Assembly: GCA_021801795.1 (NCBI GenBank)
Contig: JAJYXR010000027.1
Location: 55,027 to 119,026, forward strand
DNA: 64,000 nucleotides
From: Actinomycetes bacterium
GTDB taxonomy: Bacteria; Actinomycetota; Acidimicrobiia; Acidimicrobiales; JAJYXR01
Direction: 5' to 3'
The notes beneath the pieces are model-generated. The model was given only the letters and a program-made list of their open reading frames with translations. It had not been told where the DNA came from and did no database searches. Below, in pieces: positions 29,902 through 38,290 of this stretch (position 1 is its first letter; each line of letters starts with the position of its first letter). The translations under genes were made by a program, and so were the position numbers.

Positions 29902-31334
29902 GGGACATCTCCGAGCACCCGCAGGGCTCCACCGATCTGCTCGACCGCGTCGATGCCCTTCAGCGCTTCCAAGGTCCCCATGAAGGAACCCTGGCGCGCC
30001 ATGTGGGTGAGGAACACCAGCCGGGCCTCGTCTGCGAGACCTACCTGTTCCATCGAGCGAATCGAGATCCCGTGGTCGCCGAACACGGTCGCCACCGCGG
30101 CCAGCACGCCTGGCCTGTCCACCACGTCGATGCTCAGGTACCACGCGGACCAGAGGTCCTCCGGCGGGTGGATGACCGCGGGTGATCGTTCCGGTATGTA
30201 CGACGCGCCCGCGGAGCGGAGATGGTGGGCTGCGTCGACCAGGTCCCCGAGCACGGCCGAGGCAGTTGGAAGGCCGCCAGCACCCTGGCCGTAGAACATG
30301 AGATCTCCGCAGCCGGCGCCTTCTACGAACACCGCATTGAACGGACCGCGAACCGATGCCAGTGGATGCGAGGCGGGGACCATGGCCGGATGGACCCTCA
30401 CCGAAATCTCACCGGCGGATGCGGTCGCCTGCTCGCCTGGGGCAGCACCGGCGGATGCGGTCGCCTGCTCGCCTGGGGCAGCACCGGCGGATGCGGTCGC
30501 CTGCTCGCCTGGGGCGGCACCGGCGGGCATATGGGCTTTCGGAACTGGCCGATCTACCCGCTCGGCCACAGCCAGCAGTTTCACCACGTAGCCGAGTCGA
30601 CGGGCGAACTCGATGTCCAGTGGCCTCACGCTGGCGATCCCCTCGCGCTGTACGTCCGCTGCCTTCACGTCGCAGTGAAAGGCGAGACCCGCGAGGATCG
30701 CGGCCTTGGCAGCAGCGTCGAACCCCTCCACGTCGGCCGTGGGATCGGCCTCGGCCATGCCGAGGCGCTTGGCCTCGGTGAGGGCCTCCTCGTAGGAGGA
30801 ACCCAGCTCGGACATCATGGTGAGAACGAAGTTCGTGGTTCCGTTGACTATCCCTGTGACCCGGTGGATGCTCTCACCAGCGAGGGACTCCCTGAGGGGC
30901 CGGACAAGGGGTATGGCCCCAGCCACGGCTGCCTCGTAGAGAAGGTCGACCCCGCTGGCACGGGCCAGGGCCTCGAGCCCGCGGCCGTGCTCGGCGAGCA
31001 GGGCCTTGTTCGCCGTGACGACAGGCTTGCCGGCAGCCAGCGCTGCACTGACCAGCTCGAGGGCCGTATCGATCCCGCCTATGAGCTCCACCACCACCTC
31101 CACCGAGCGGTCGCGGACCAGGCCCATCGCATCGCCGGTGATAAGGCCCGCCGGTATCCCCGCGCGCTCTCGCGTCGGGTCTGCTACCGCCACGCCCGCC
31201 AACTCGAAACGGACACCTGACCGCTCGGCCACCCCGGCTGCATCCTCCAGGAGCATGCGCGCCAGGGAGCCACCGACGTTCCCGCATCCGAGTATGCCGA
31301 CGGCTACCGGGTCGCCTGTCCGAGACTTGCTCAT
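29898..31334 (-). CDS. hom: Homoserine dehydrogenase with ACT domain and 12-residue repeat insert
   Basis: 478 residues. NAD(P)-binding [16 protein letters not shown], then the homoserine-dehydrogenase catalytic domain ([34 protein letters not shown]), and a C-terminal ACT domain (about 395-478, [23 protein letters not shown]) for threonine feedback. Between residues about 268 and 308 three copies of a 12-residue unit ([12 protein letters not shown]) interrupt the catalytic domain, encoded by perfect 36-bp tandem repeats. Overlaps thrC by 4 nt. Confidence 0.95.
   Translation of the reverse strand: MSKSRTGDPVAVGILGCGNVGGSLARMLLEDAAGVAERSGVRFELAGVAVADPTRERAGIPAGLITGDAMGLVRDRSVEVVVELIGGIDTALELVSAALAAGKPVVTANKALLAEHGRGLEALARASGVDLLYEAAVAGAIPLVRPLRESLAGESIHRVTGIVNGTTNFVLTMMSELGSSYEEALTEAKRLGMAEADPTADVEGFDAAAKAAILAGLAFHCDVKAADVQREGIASVRPLDIEFARRLGYVVKLLAVAERVDRPVPKAHMPAGAAPGEQATASAGAAPGEQATASAGAAPGEQATASAGEISVRVHPAMVPASHPLASVRGPFNAVFVEGAGCGDLMFYGQGAGGLPTASAVLGDLVDAAHHLRSAGASYIPERSPAVIHPPEDLWSAWYLSIDVVDRPGVLAAVATVFGDHGISIRSMEQVGLADEARLVFLTHMARQGSFMGTLEALKGIDAVEQIGGALRVLGDVP
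30421..30528. repeat. 36-bp tandem repeat (3 copies) inside hom
   Basis: Units 30421-30456, 30457-30492 and 30493-30528; the first two identical and the third with one or two changes at its end. A degenerate partial copy precedes. Encodes 12 residues per unit in the hom frame. Confidence 0.95.
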
Positions 31335-31482
31335 CCGATAACGCTACCGCTGCCAGGGGCTTCGAGAAGCCTGAGAGGACCCCGGGCTCCGAGAGGGGCT
31401 GGGATGTAACGGGCTCCGAGACGGGCTTCGGTGCACCGGGCTGGAGTGTAACGGGCTCCGGGGCACCGCCGGCATCTGGAGC
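31335..31482. repeat. Intergenic degenerate ~42-bp repeat between lysA and hom
   Basis: The 148-bp gap contains TGTAACGGGCTCCG at 31405-31418 and again at 31447-31460 (42-bp period), with a further GGGCTCCGAGA-like copy at 31384. The region is otherwise featureless and not readable as a continuation of either gene. Confidence 0.65.
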
Positions 31483-32898
31483 TCATACGTCCAGCCGGAC
31501 CAGGTCGTCGAAGTCCTCGCGTCGCACCACGACCCGGGCGGTGCCATCGGCGACGAACACCACAGCCGGGCGGGGGACCTTGTTGTAGTTCGAGGCCATC
31601 GAGTAGCCGTATGCGCCCGTCACCGGCGTCGCCAGCAGGTCGCCGACCTTCACATCGCTGGGAAGCCTGGCATCCGAGACCAGGACGTCGCCGGATTCGC
31701 AGTGCTTGCCCACCACACGCACCGGCAGCGGTCGGGGTGCAGCGGGTTCACGAACCAGGAATGCCTCGTAGCCTGATCCGTAGAGAACCGGCCTGGGGTT
31801 GTCGCTCATGCCACCGTCGACGGCTACGTAGGTGCGCACAGAGGGGATCTCCTTCATCGTGCCCACCCTGTAGAGAGTCAGGCATGCGTCCGCCACTATC
31901 GAACGCCCGGGCTCCGCCGTGATCCTCACCCCGGCTCCCACTCCGTTTCGGCTGAAGGATTCCTTCACCACGCGGGCCCATTCGCCGATCGAAGGTGCTG
32001 TCTCGCTCGACAGATACGCCACCCCGAGACCGCCTCCGACGCAGATCTCTGGAAGCCCGAGGGGTACGAAGAAGGGGGCGATCACCTCGGCAGCCTCGGC
32101 GAATGAACCGACATCGAATACCTGGCTCCCGATGTGGGCATGTATGCCGACGAGATCCATGGTCTGGGTGGCCGAGATCCGTGATACTGCCTCGTGTGCG
32201 GCGCCCGACGCGATCGAGAAGCCGAACTTCGAGTCCTCCTGACCGGTGCGGACGAACTCATGGGTATGGGCCTCCACTCCTGGCGTGACCCTGACGAGCA
32301 CCCGCAGCCTCTCAGGCCGCCCGATCTGCCACCCGGCCTGCTGGGTGGTCTGCCGCCCGGCCTGCTGGGTGGTCTGCCGCCCGGCCTGCTGGGTGGTCTG
32401 CCGCCCGGCCTGCTGGGTGGTCTGCCGCCCGGCCTGCTGGGTGGTCTCGCTCATGAGGCGGTCTATGCGGTCGATCTCGTCGAAGGAGTCGACAACGATC
32501 CTGCCTACCCCAGCCCCGATAGCCAGCGCCAGCTCCTCCCCGGACTTGTTGTTGCCGTGCAGAACGAGGTCCTGCCCGGCTATGCCTGCCGCCAGCGCGA
32601 CATGCAGCTCGCCTCCCGTCGCGACGTCGAGACGCAGACCCTCCTCGACCGCCAGACGCGCCATGGCCTTGCAGAGAAATGCCTTGGTGGCATAAGCCGT
32701 TCCCTCGTCGAAGACCTCCAGTGCCTCACCACAGCGACGCCGGAGATGCAGCTCGTCATAGACAAACAGCGGGGTGCCATGCTCGTCGGCGAGCTCGACC
32801 AGATCGACCCCACCCACAACGAGGGAGCCCGATGGCCCCACCTCTGCCGTCATCGGCAGCAGGTGGCGCGCGACCGGGTGCTCTGACGGCGCCGGCAT
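31483..32898 (-). CDS. lysA: Diaminopimelate decarboxylase with 8-residue repeat insert
   Basis: 471-residue PLP enzyme for the last step of lysine synthesis. PLP lysine in YATKAF (Lys72), HGNNKS, VRVTPGVEAHTHEF, HAHIGSQV, GGGLGVAY, EPGRSIVA and GKHCESGD are family motifs. Residues about 152-190 are near-perfect QTTQQAGR repeats, replacing a short surface loop just before the RVLVRVTPG strand; the DNA is a 24-bp tandem array. ATG 32898 overlaps the argS stop by one base (TGATG). Confidence 0.95.
   Translation of the reverse strand: MPAPSEHPVARHLLPMTAEVGPSGSLVVGGVDLVELADEHGTPLFVYDELHLRRRCGEALEVFDEGTAYATKAFLCKAMARLAVEEGLRLDVATGGELHVALAAGIAGQDLVLHGNNKSGEELALAIGAGVGRIVVDSFDEIDRIDRLMSETTQQAGRQTTQQAGRQTTQQAGRQTTQQAGRQTTQQAGWQIGRPERLRVLVRVTPGVEAHTHEFVRTGQEDSKFGFSIASGAAHEAVSRISATQTMDLVGIHAHIGSQVFDVGSFAEAAEVIAPFFVPLGLPEICVGGGLGVAYLSSETAPSIGEWARVVKESFSRNGVGAGVRITAEPGRSIVADACLTLYRVGTMKEIPSVRTYVAVDGGMSDNPRPVLYGSGYEAFLVREPAAPRPLPVRVVGKHCESGDVLVSDARLPSDVKVGDLLATPVTGAYGYSMASNYNKVPRPAVVFVADGTARVVVRREDFDDLVRLDV
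32334..32447. repeat. 24-bp tandem repeat (4.75 copies) inside lysA
   Basis: Identical units at 32334, 32358, 32382 and 32406, each 24 bp, and a truncated fifth to 32447. The absence of sequence divergence indicates recent expansion. Each unit encodes eight residues. Confidence 0.97.
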
Positions 32899-34526
32899 CA
32901 CATCTCCCGAGGGGCGCTCACACCGAGCAGATCGAGCCCGATGCCGAGCGAGATCCTGGAAGCCTCGACCAGCCACAGACGAGCCTGGGCCAGCTCGGTT
33001 GGGACCGAGGGTGCGAGCACCGGGCAGTCGTGGTAGAAGCCGTGGAAGGCACCGGCCAGGTTCCGCACCCATGTGGTCACCCGGTGAGGGGCGCGATCTC
33101 GCGCGGCCTCCACCACGGTGTCTGGCAGCTCCTCTATGCGCCTCAGGAGCTCGAGCTCGCGATCGTGGACCAGCGCGCCCAGGTCCACCGAGTCGAGCGG
33201 CTGGCGTTCCACGCCTCGCTCCACCATCACCCTCTCGATGGAGGCGATTCTCGCGTGGGCATACTGGACGTAGTAGACGGGGTTCTCCATCGAGCTACTC
33301 CTCACGACGTCGAGGTCGAGAGTGGAGGCCTGGTCGAGTGAGCTCATGAGCGACAGAAGCCTCGTCGCATCAGGTCCGATGTCTGCTATCAGGTCGTCCA
33401 GGGCCACGAAGTTCCCGGCTCGCTTGGACATAGCACCGCTCTTTCCCCCTTCCAGGAGCGAGACCATCTGTCCCAGCTTCACCTCGAGCCTGTCCCTGTC
33501 GACACCAAGCGCCTCGACGCCTGCCAGGAGGCTCGGAACCTGACCGTGGTGGTCCGCGCCGAACACGTCGATCACCCGGTCGAACTTCCGGACCAGGAAC
33601 TTGTCACGGTGGTATGCGAGGTCGCCACCCAGGTAGGTCACGTCACCACTTGACTTCACCAGCACACGATCACGCTGGTCGCCGAGGCTGGTCGAACGCA
33701 GCCAGACCGCCCCGTCGTCCTCGTAGACCAGGCCCCGCTCCGCGAGCAGGGCGATGGTCTCCTCGACGGCTCCGGACTCCTCCACCGAAGCCTGGCTGTA
33801 CCACTCGTCGTAGACGATCCCGATCGAGGCGAGGGTGGCGCGAATGGAATCGAGTATCCGTCCAGTAGCGAAGCGGCCCGCGGCATCCACGTCGTCGGGG
33901 CCCTCGTAGTGACTGGCCAGTTCGGCCACGTAGGCCCCCTGGTAGCCATCCTCTGGGACCTCCTCGCCTCGACGCCGTGCGAGCAGGCTGGCGCCCAGAC
34001 GCCTTACCTGCCCCCCCGTGTCGTTCACGTAGTACTCGCGATGGACCTGCCAGCCACACCGGGCCATCACCCGCGCCAGGGCGTCGCCGTATGAGCCCCA
34101 CCAGCCGTTCCCGACGTGCAGGGGGCCGGTCGGATTGGCCGAGACGAACTCGATCTGCACTCGCTCCCCATGACCGATGTCTGCCGTTGCGTAACCTGCG
34201 ACCCCCTGGCTGACCGTCTCCACCAGGGCGTCGTAGAGCCAACCGGGCTTCAGGTAGAGATTCAGGAACCCTGGGCCTGCGATCTCTACACGGTCCAGGT
34301 GGGGGGGTGGATCCATCAGGAGCTGCTCGGCAAGCTGCTCGGCAAGCGCCCGCGGCTGCCTGCCGACCGAGCGCGCATGGACGAGAGCTGCGTTCGTCGA
34401 CCAGTCACCGTGCTCGAGCCTGGCCGGTCGCTCGACGTGGGCTGTGGGCCTCCCGTCTTCTGGGAGCACCCCGCAGCCGACGAGAGCGCTGGAAATCGAC
34501 CTGGCTAGCACCTCACGAAAAGACAT
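32898..34526 (-). CDS. argS: Arginyl-tRNA synthetase
   Basis: 542-residue class I synthetase. HIGH-type motif in SANPTGPLHVGNGWWG, KMSK-region MSKRAGNFV, and the C-terminal anticodon-binding DALR domain (YYVQYAHARIASIERV). ATG 34526 fits the family N-terminus; the reading frame further upstream is antisense tRNA sequence. Encoded divergently from, and 33 bp away from, a tRNA-Arg gene. Confidence 0.96.
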   Translation of the reverse strand: MSFREVLARSISSALVGCGVLPEDGRPTAHVERPARLEHGDWSTNAALVHARSVGRQPRALAEQLAEQLLMDPPPHLDRVEIAGPGFLNLYLKPGWLYDALVETVSQGVAGYATADIGHGERVQIEFVSANPTGPLHVGNGWWGSYGDALARVMARCGWQVHREYYVNDTGGQVRRLGASLLARRRGEEVPEDGYQGAYVAELASHYEGPDDVDAAGRFATGRILDSIRATLASIGIVYDEWYSQASVEESGAVEETIALLAERGLVYEDDGAVWLRSTSLGDQRDRVLVKSSGDVTYLGGDLAYHRDKFLVRKFDRVIDVFGADHHGQVPSLLAGVEALGVDRDRLEVKLGQMVSLLEGGKSGAMSKRAGNFVALDDLIADIGPDATRLLSLMSSLDQASTLDLDVVRSSSMENPVYYVQYAHARIASIERVMVERGVERQPLDSVDLGALVHDRELELLRRIEELPDTVVEAARDRAPHRVTTWVRNLAGAFHGFYHDCPVLAPSVPTELAQARLWLVEASRISLGIGLDLLGVSAPREM

Positions 34527-34559
34527 GGTCCCGCCGAGGATAGTGTGGTTCGAGCACCA

Positions 34560-34631
34560 GCCCTCGTAGCTCAGCGGATAGAGCACCGGCCTCCGGAGCC
34601 GGGTGCGCAGGTTCGAGTCCTGCCGGGGGCG
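34560..34631 (+). tRNA. tRNA-Arg (anticodon CCG)
   Basis: Acceptor stem GCCCTCG/CGGGGGC with one G-U pair, D-arm GCTC...GAGC, anticodon stem CCGGC/GCCGG around loop CTCCGGA (anticodon CCG, reads CGG), T-arm GCAGG-TTCGAGT-CCTGC, discriminator G. CCA is not encoded. Divergent from argS; the VapBC pair follows 40 bp downstream. Confidence 0.96.
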
Positions 34632-34651
34632 CTCTGTCATTTCGCAACTAA

Positions 34652-34663
34652 TATGCTAGCATA
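34652..34663 (+). promoter_or_regulatory. 12-bp palindrome TATGCTAGCATA, likely VapB operator and promoter
   Basis: Perfect palindrome directly upstream of vapB, flanked by direct GCAAC repeats (34644-34648 and 34666-34670). It contains TAGCAT (34657-34662), 8 nt before the GTG of vapB, so the operator covers a probable leaderless -10. Autoregulation by the VapBC complex is usual for such pairs. Confidence 0.6.
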
Positions 34664-34670
34664 GTGCAAC

Positions 34671-34892
34671 GTGAAGACGCTCTACATTCGCAACGTGCCT
34701 GACGAAGTCGTCGAGCGCCTGGAACGGCTGGCCGCCCGTGACCGGATGTCCGTATCGGCGGTGGCGGTGAGGGAGCTCGATGAAGTGTCCCGCCGGGTGG
34801 ACAACCCGGTACTGCTTCGCACCCTTCCAGACCTCGACGTGGATCCGGCTTCTCTAATCGCCGATTTGGACGCTGGGCGCTCTGAACGGTGA
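34671..34892 (+). CDS. vapB: VapB-like antitoxin (ribbon-helix-helix)
   Basis: 73 residues; the N-terminal strand-helix-helix [29 protein letters not shown] is the FitA/VapB type RHH DNA-binding fold, and the C-terminal part should wrap the toxin. GTG start without Shine-Dalgarno, apparently leaderless. The stop overlaps the vapC GTG as GTGA. Confidence 0.85.
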   Translation: MKTLYIRNVPDEVVERLERLAARDRMSVSAVAVRELDEVSRRVDNPVLLRTLPDLDVDPASLIADLDAGRSER

Positions 34893-35272
34893 TCGTCCCA
34901 GACACGTCGGCAGCGCTCTCCGCTCTGCTTAACTCTGGCCCTGCCCGGCACGCGCTGGCAGAGCAGCAGTTGCACGTTCCTCACCTGATCGATTCCGAGA
35001 TCGCTAACGCGCTTCGCCGGGGGGTTGCTGCCTCGAGGCTCGAGCCTGGAGCTGCAGGGGCTGCGCTCGATTGCTGGGGGCGGCTCGGCATGACGCGCTA
35101 TCCCGTCTCCCACCTCTTGGAACGCATCTGGGAACTTCGGGAGAACCTCTCGGCCCATGACGCTTCGTATGTTGCGTTGGCCGAGTCACTTGGTTGCGCA
35201 CTGCTTACTGCCGACGCCAGGCTCGGCCGATCACCAGGACTAAGCTGCCCAGTGACCGTGGTCCCCCGTTAG
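34889..35272 (+). CDS. vapC: VapC-like PIN-domain toxin RNase
   Basis: 127 residues. PIN acidic residues: Asp5 in VPDTSA, Glu in [10 protein letters not shown], Asp in [13 protein letters not shown] and Asp in LLTADARL. Expected to cut a specific RNA, often a tRNA, when freed from VapB. Coupled to vapB; both lie next to tRNA-Arg(CCG). Confidence 0.87.
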   Translation: MIVPDTSAALSALLNSGPARHALAEQQLHVPHLIDSEIANALRRGVAASRLEPGAAGAALDCWGRLGMTRYPVSHLLERIWELRENLSAHDASYVALAESLGCALLTADARLGRSPGLSCPVTVVPR

Positions 35273-35334
35273 CTAAAGCCGAGGACTGCATTGGGATAGT
35301 CATGCCCTGGCCGAGAGCCTCGGGCAACAGATGC

Positions 35335-35478
35335 CTATGAAGAGGTCGGAGCCCGGGCCGCCACCGCAGCGAGCAGCTCGTCGGCAATCAGTTCCTCGTA
35401 GATGATGCGGCCGTCGGCCCGGAAGTCGGCAGGCAGTTCGGGCTCCTGCGGGTGCGACCACCAATATAAGAGTCCACC
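35335..35478 (-). pseudogene. Start-less coding remnant of unknown gene
   Basis: Between in-frame stops, about 47 codons read as a plausible protein tail (WWSHPQEPELPADF, then DGRIIYEELIADELLAAVA) but no ATG, GTG or TTG lies in frame. It may be the end of a lost gene of the accessory patch. Family not recognised. Confidence 0.3.
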
Positions 35479-35516
35479 TTAGCCAACCAAGCTACTTCAC
35501 CGACGAACCACTAGGG

Positions 35517-35522
35517 TAGGAT
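35517..35522 (+). promoter_or_regulatory. -10 box TAGGAT, probable leaderless promoter
   Basis: TAGGAT ends 8 nt before the GTG of the beta-helix gene, the same spacing as vapB and bcp. No Shine-Dalgarno is present. A TATAAG at 35465-35470 is an alternative. Confidence 0.4.
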
Positions 35523-35530
35523 CGCCTCTC

Positions 35531-36982
35531 GTGACAACAGCAAGGTGGTTCACAGCATCCGCCGTTCTGCTGGCCGTATGCCTTGGGGCGTTGGCCTTAT
35601 TCGCGCAGCACTCTTCTCCCACCCGAGCGAGCGCAGTCAGACATGCTGTACAGCCGACACAAGCACGGTCTCTAGCGACGACTTATTACGTCAATTCAGC
35701 TCACGGTAGCGATTCCTCCTCGGGAACCACTGAGGCGACCGCATGGAAGACACTGGCAAACGTCGATAGCCATGTGTTTGCCCCGGGCGATCACATCGAG
35801 TTCGCCCGGGGTGGCACCTGGACCGGCCAGCTCCATCCCCTGGGTTCTGGCTTACCTGGTGATCCCATCGTCATCGGCGCTTACGGTTCCGGAGCGCGGC
35901 CCCGGTTCGTCTATTCACGATCGTCCATACCGAATGGCGAGATAGGCGCAGCTATCTTTCTCCTGAATCAGGGATACTGGACCATTCACCATGTCGCCGC
36001 GTATGCCCCGGCAGCCGCGTCTAATTTCGGAACCCTAGCGCAACCGGGACAGGCTCGCTACGGGATATTCGTCGCCGACAACGGAGGGGGCACTATCTCA
36101 GGAATCACCATCTCAGACAATTCGGTCTCCGGTGTTGGTGGATGCTTCAACTGCTCGGATGTCGATTCCCATTTGAACGGCGGGATCATCGTCGAGGCCG
36201 TGAGGAGGAATGACAGCTTTCACGATGTTGACATCAGCCACAACCGTGTAACCGATGTTGCCAGGTCTGGAATCGTCGTATGGGACCAGAGCTATTACAC
36301 CACCAGTATCGTGCAGGTAGTCGCGTCACAGTTGAGCACGGGCGTCATCATCGAACACAACTCCCTATCGATGATCGCCGGCGATGGGATCATCGTGTTC
36401 GGCACCGCCGGCGCCGTGGTGGATGGTAATACCGTACGCGATGCTGCCCAAAGAACGATCATTGGTTCGACTGAGGCGGCCAGCGTGGGCATCATGACCA
36501 CACGGGCGATCGGCAGCGTCATCGAGCACAACAGGGTGTCGGGAACCCTCACCCAGTTCACAGACGGCGAGGGATACGATGTCGATCTGGGAAGCACCGA
36601 CACGGTCGTCGAGTACAACTACAGCCAAGATAACGAAGGGGGCTTCCTCCTCTTCGTAGGAGGCTTTTCCTCGGGACTCGTCGTGCGAGATAACACGTCC
36701 GTCAATGATGCCTACAGCGGCCTGAAAGGCGTATTCAGTTTTGACACATCTGCCACCTCAGTGTCGATCTACGACAATACGGTGAAGATTCCCCGGGGAT
36801 CTCCGGCACGGCTGATCTTTTGCCAAAACTGCGCGCCGGCAGCGTACAACGTGTGGAGTTTCTTCGACAACGTCATCGACGGCTCAGGACACGGAGTCTC
36901 TGTCCTCCCACCGGGAACGACGATGACAACGACTCCGGGCGGCCCCATAGCCTATAGCGCCGGAGATCCCGGGAAGGCATGA
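35531..36982 (+). CDS. Secreted right-handed parallel beta-helix protein
   Basis: 483 residues. N-terminal signal peptide (AVLLAVCLGALALFAQ), then TYYVNSAHGSDSSSGTTEATAWKTL, the usual opening of pectate-lyase-like beta-helix proteins, followed by rungs with repeated 'I..N.V.....GI.V' patterns (ISDNSVSGVGG, ISHNRVTDVARSGIVV, IEHNSLSMIAGDGIIV, VDGNTVRDAAQ). Probably binds or cleaves polysaccharide outside the cell; no catalytic residues can be assigned. In the first 73 codons I count 56% G/C at third positions, against 84% in the first 73 codons of egtB, so recent acquisition is likely. Confidence 0.8.
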   Translation: MTTARWFTASAVLLAVCLGALALFAQHSSPTRASAVRHAVQPTQARSLATTYYVNSAHGSDSSSGTTEATAWKTLANVDSHVFAPGDHIEFARGGTWTGQLHPLGSGLPGDPIVIGAYGSGARPRFVYSRSSIPNGEIGAAIFLLNQGYWTIHHVAAYAPAAASNFGTLAQPGQARYGIFVADNGGGTISGITISDNSVSGVGGCFNCSDVDSHLNGGIIVEAVRRNDSFHDVDISHNRVTDVARSGIVVWDQSYYTTSIVQVVASQLSTGVIIEHNSLSMIAGDGIIVFGTAGAVVDGNTVRDAAQRTIIGSTEAASVGIMTTRAIGSVIEHNRVSGTLTQFTDGEGYDVDLGSTDTVVEYNYSQDNEGGFLLFVGGFSSGLVVRDNTSVNDAYSGLKGVFSFDTSATSVSIYDNTVKIPRGSPARLIFCQNCAPAAYNVWSFFDNVIDGSGHGVSVLPPGTTMTTTPGGPIAYSAGDPGKA

Positions 36983-37278
36983 GCTCCACTTCGGAGAAAT
37001 CTGCTTAGCCGAAGCTGAAGGAATACCTATCGTGGATGCCACGTCACGGCGGCGCTGGTTCTGCCGAAGACCAGACCACTCCGCGGGCCGAGATCCCGGG
37101 GAGCACCGGCATCACCGGGTCGAACCTGCACCGGCTGGCTGGCGCGAGGCTGACCCTCGGTTGTCCGCTCGGTTGCTCATGAGGATCCCCGGGGGCGCCA
37201 CGCGGGCAACTTCGGAGTTCGGGATTGATACATTTGCCTCAGCGCAGACACGACGATCCAGAGAGGGGAACCCAGGGC
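36983..37278. other. Gene-free gap
   Basis: 296 bp between the beta-helix gene and the dienelactone hydrolase. No convincing gene, repeat or terminator. GC returns to the local high level within it, so one edge of the accessory patch probably lies here. The hydrolase promoter must be in the right half. Confidence 0.4.
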
Positions 37279-38031
37279 ATGTACGACGGGATGATGGCGG
37301 AGACCGTGAGCATCACCGGCCACGGCGGCGACGACATCGAGGCATACCAGGCCCGACCGCTCGGTGACGGACCCTACGGGGGTGTGGTCGTCATACACCA
37401 CATGCCTGGCTACGACGCCGCCACGAAGGAGATAACCAGGCGCTTCGCGGCCAATGGCTATGCGGCCATCATGCCGAACCTCTACAGCCGGGAGGCTCCC
37501 GGAGCCAGCCCCGACGATGCCGCCGCGGCAGCTCGCGCAGCTGGTGGCGTACCCGACGGGCGGCTGGTGGGAGACGTGGCCGCTGCGGCCCACACACTCA
37601 GATCGCTGACCACCTCGAACGGGAAGGTGGGCGTGATCGGCTACTGCTCGGGAGGGCGCCAGTCCTTCCTGGCAGCGTGCAGCCTCGACCTGGACGCCGC
37701 CGTGGACTGCTACGGGGCGTTCGTGGTGGGAACCCCGCCCGAGGGGATGCCCCTGAAGGTCGGACCGATCGTCCACATGACCAAGGATCTCTCCTGCCCG
37801 CTGCTCGGCTTGTTCGGCGCGGAGGACTCCTATCCGTCTCCAGAGCAGGTAGAAGAGCTCCGGGCCGAGCTGGACAAGCACCAGAAGACCTACGACTTCC
37901 AGATCTACGAAGGGGCTGGCCATGCCTTCTTCGCCGTGGATCGCCCCAGCTACAGACCCGAGGCGGCGAACGACGGCTGGAAGCGGATCTTCGACTGGTT
38001 CGGCCGCTACCTGTCCGGCGGCAGGGACTGA
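37279..38031 (+). CDS. Dienelactone hydrolase family protein
   Basis: 250-residue alpha/beta hydrolase. Catalytic triad visible: Cys in GYCSGGR, Asp in GAEDSYPSPE and His in GAGHAFF; Cys nucleophile is the mark of dienelactone hydrolases. Substrate in this organism unknown. ATG 37279 matches the family N-terminus. Same strand and 10 nt before the DUF6295 gene. Confidence 0.87.
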   Translation: MYDGMMAETVSITGHGGDDIEAYQARPLGDGPYGGVVVIHHMPGYDAATKEITRRFAANGYAAIMPNLYSREAPGASPDDAAAAARAAGGVPDGRLVGDVAAAAHTLRSLTTSNGKVGVIGYCSGGRQSFLAACSLDLDAAVDCYGAFVVGTPPEGMPLKVGPIVHMTKDLSCPLLGLFGAEDSYPSPEQVEELRAELDKHQKTYDFQIYEGAGHAFFAVDRPSYRPEAANDGWKRIFDWFGRYLSGGRD

Positions 38032-38041
38032 GAGCCGGCAC

Positions 38042-38290
38042 GTGTGCACCTACATGACACGAAAGGACCAGGTGTCGGGAAGCGCTAAGGGCCCGGACGG
38101 GTGGTTCAAGCTGACCCAGGCGGTGGTCTACTACGACCACCCTTCGCATGCCCCCGAGGAGCACACCCTGAACATCGACTTCACTAACCCCGCAGATGGA
38201 CCCTCGGCGCGCGTGGCAGTCGAGCTGAGCCTGGACTCGGCGAGGGCTCTGCTCGAATCGATACGGCTCACCTTGGAATCCGTCACGTGA
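38042..38290 (+). CDS. DUF6295-like small protein
   Basis: 82 residues starting MCTYMTRKD from GTG 38042. The pattern GSAKGPDGWF, VYYDHPSHAPEEHTLNIDF and NPADGPSARVAVEL resembles a small uncharacterised actinobacterial family that I recall as DUF6295. Its stop overlaps the egtB GTG as GTGA, so it is coupled to ergothioneine synthesis; its function is unknown. Confidence 0.7.
   Translation: MCTYMTRKDQVSGSAKGPDGWFKLTQAVVYYDHPSHAPEEHTLNIDFTNPADGPSARVAVELSLDSARALLESIRLTLESVT

Noticed and set aside
32334..32447. CRISPR array
   Set aside because: Repeats are contiguous without spacers and in frame with lysA; no cas genes in the window.
34527..34640. N-terminal extension of argS
   Set aside because: Encodes the antisense of tRNA-Arg; the family N-terminus starts at ATG 34526.
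34560..37278. Integrated element with att sites at the tRNA
   Set aside because: No repeat of the tRNA 3' end and no integrase found in the patch.
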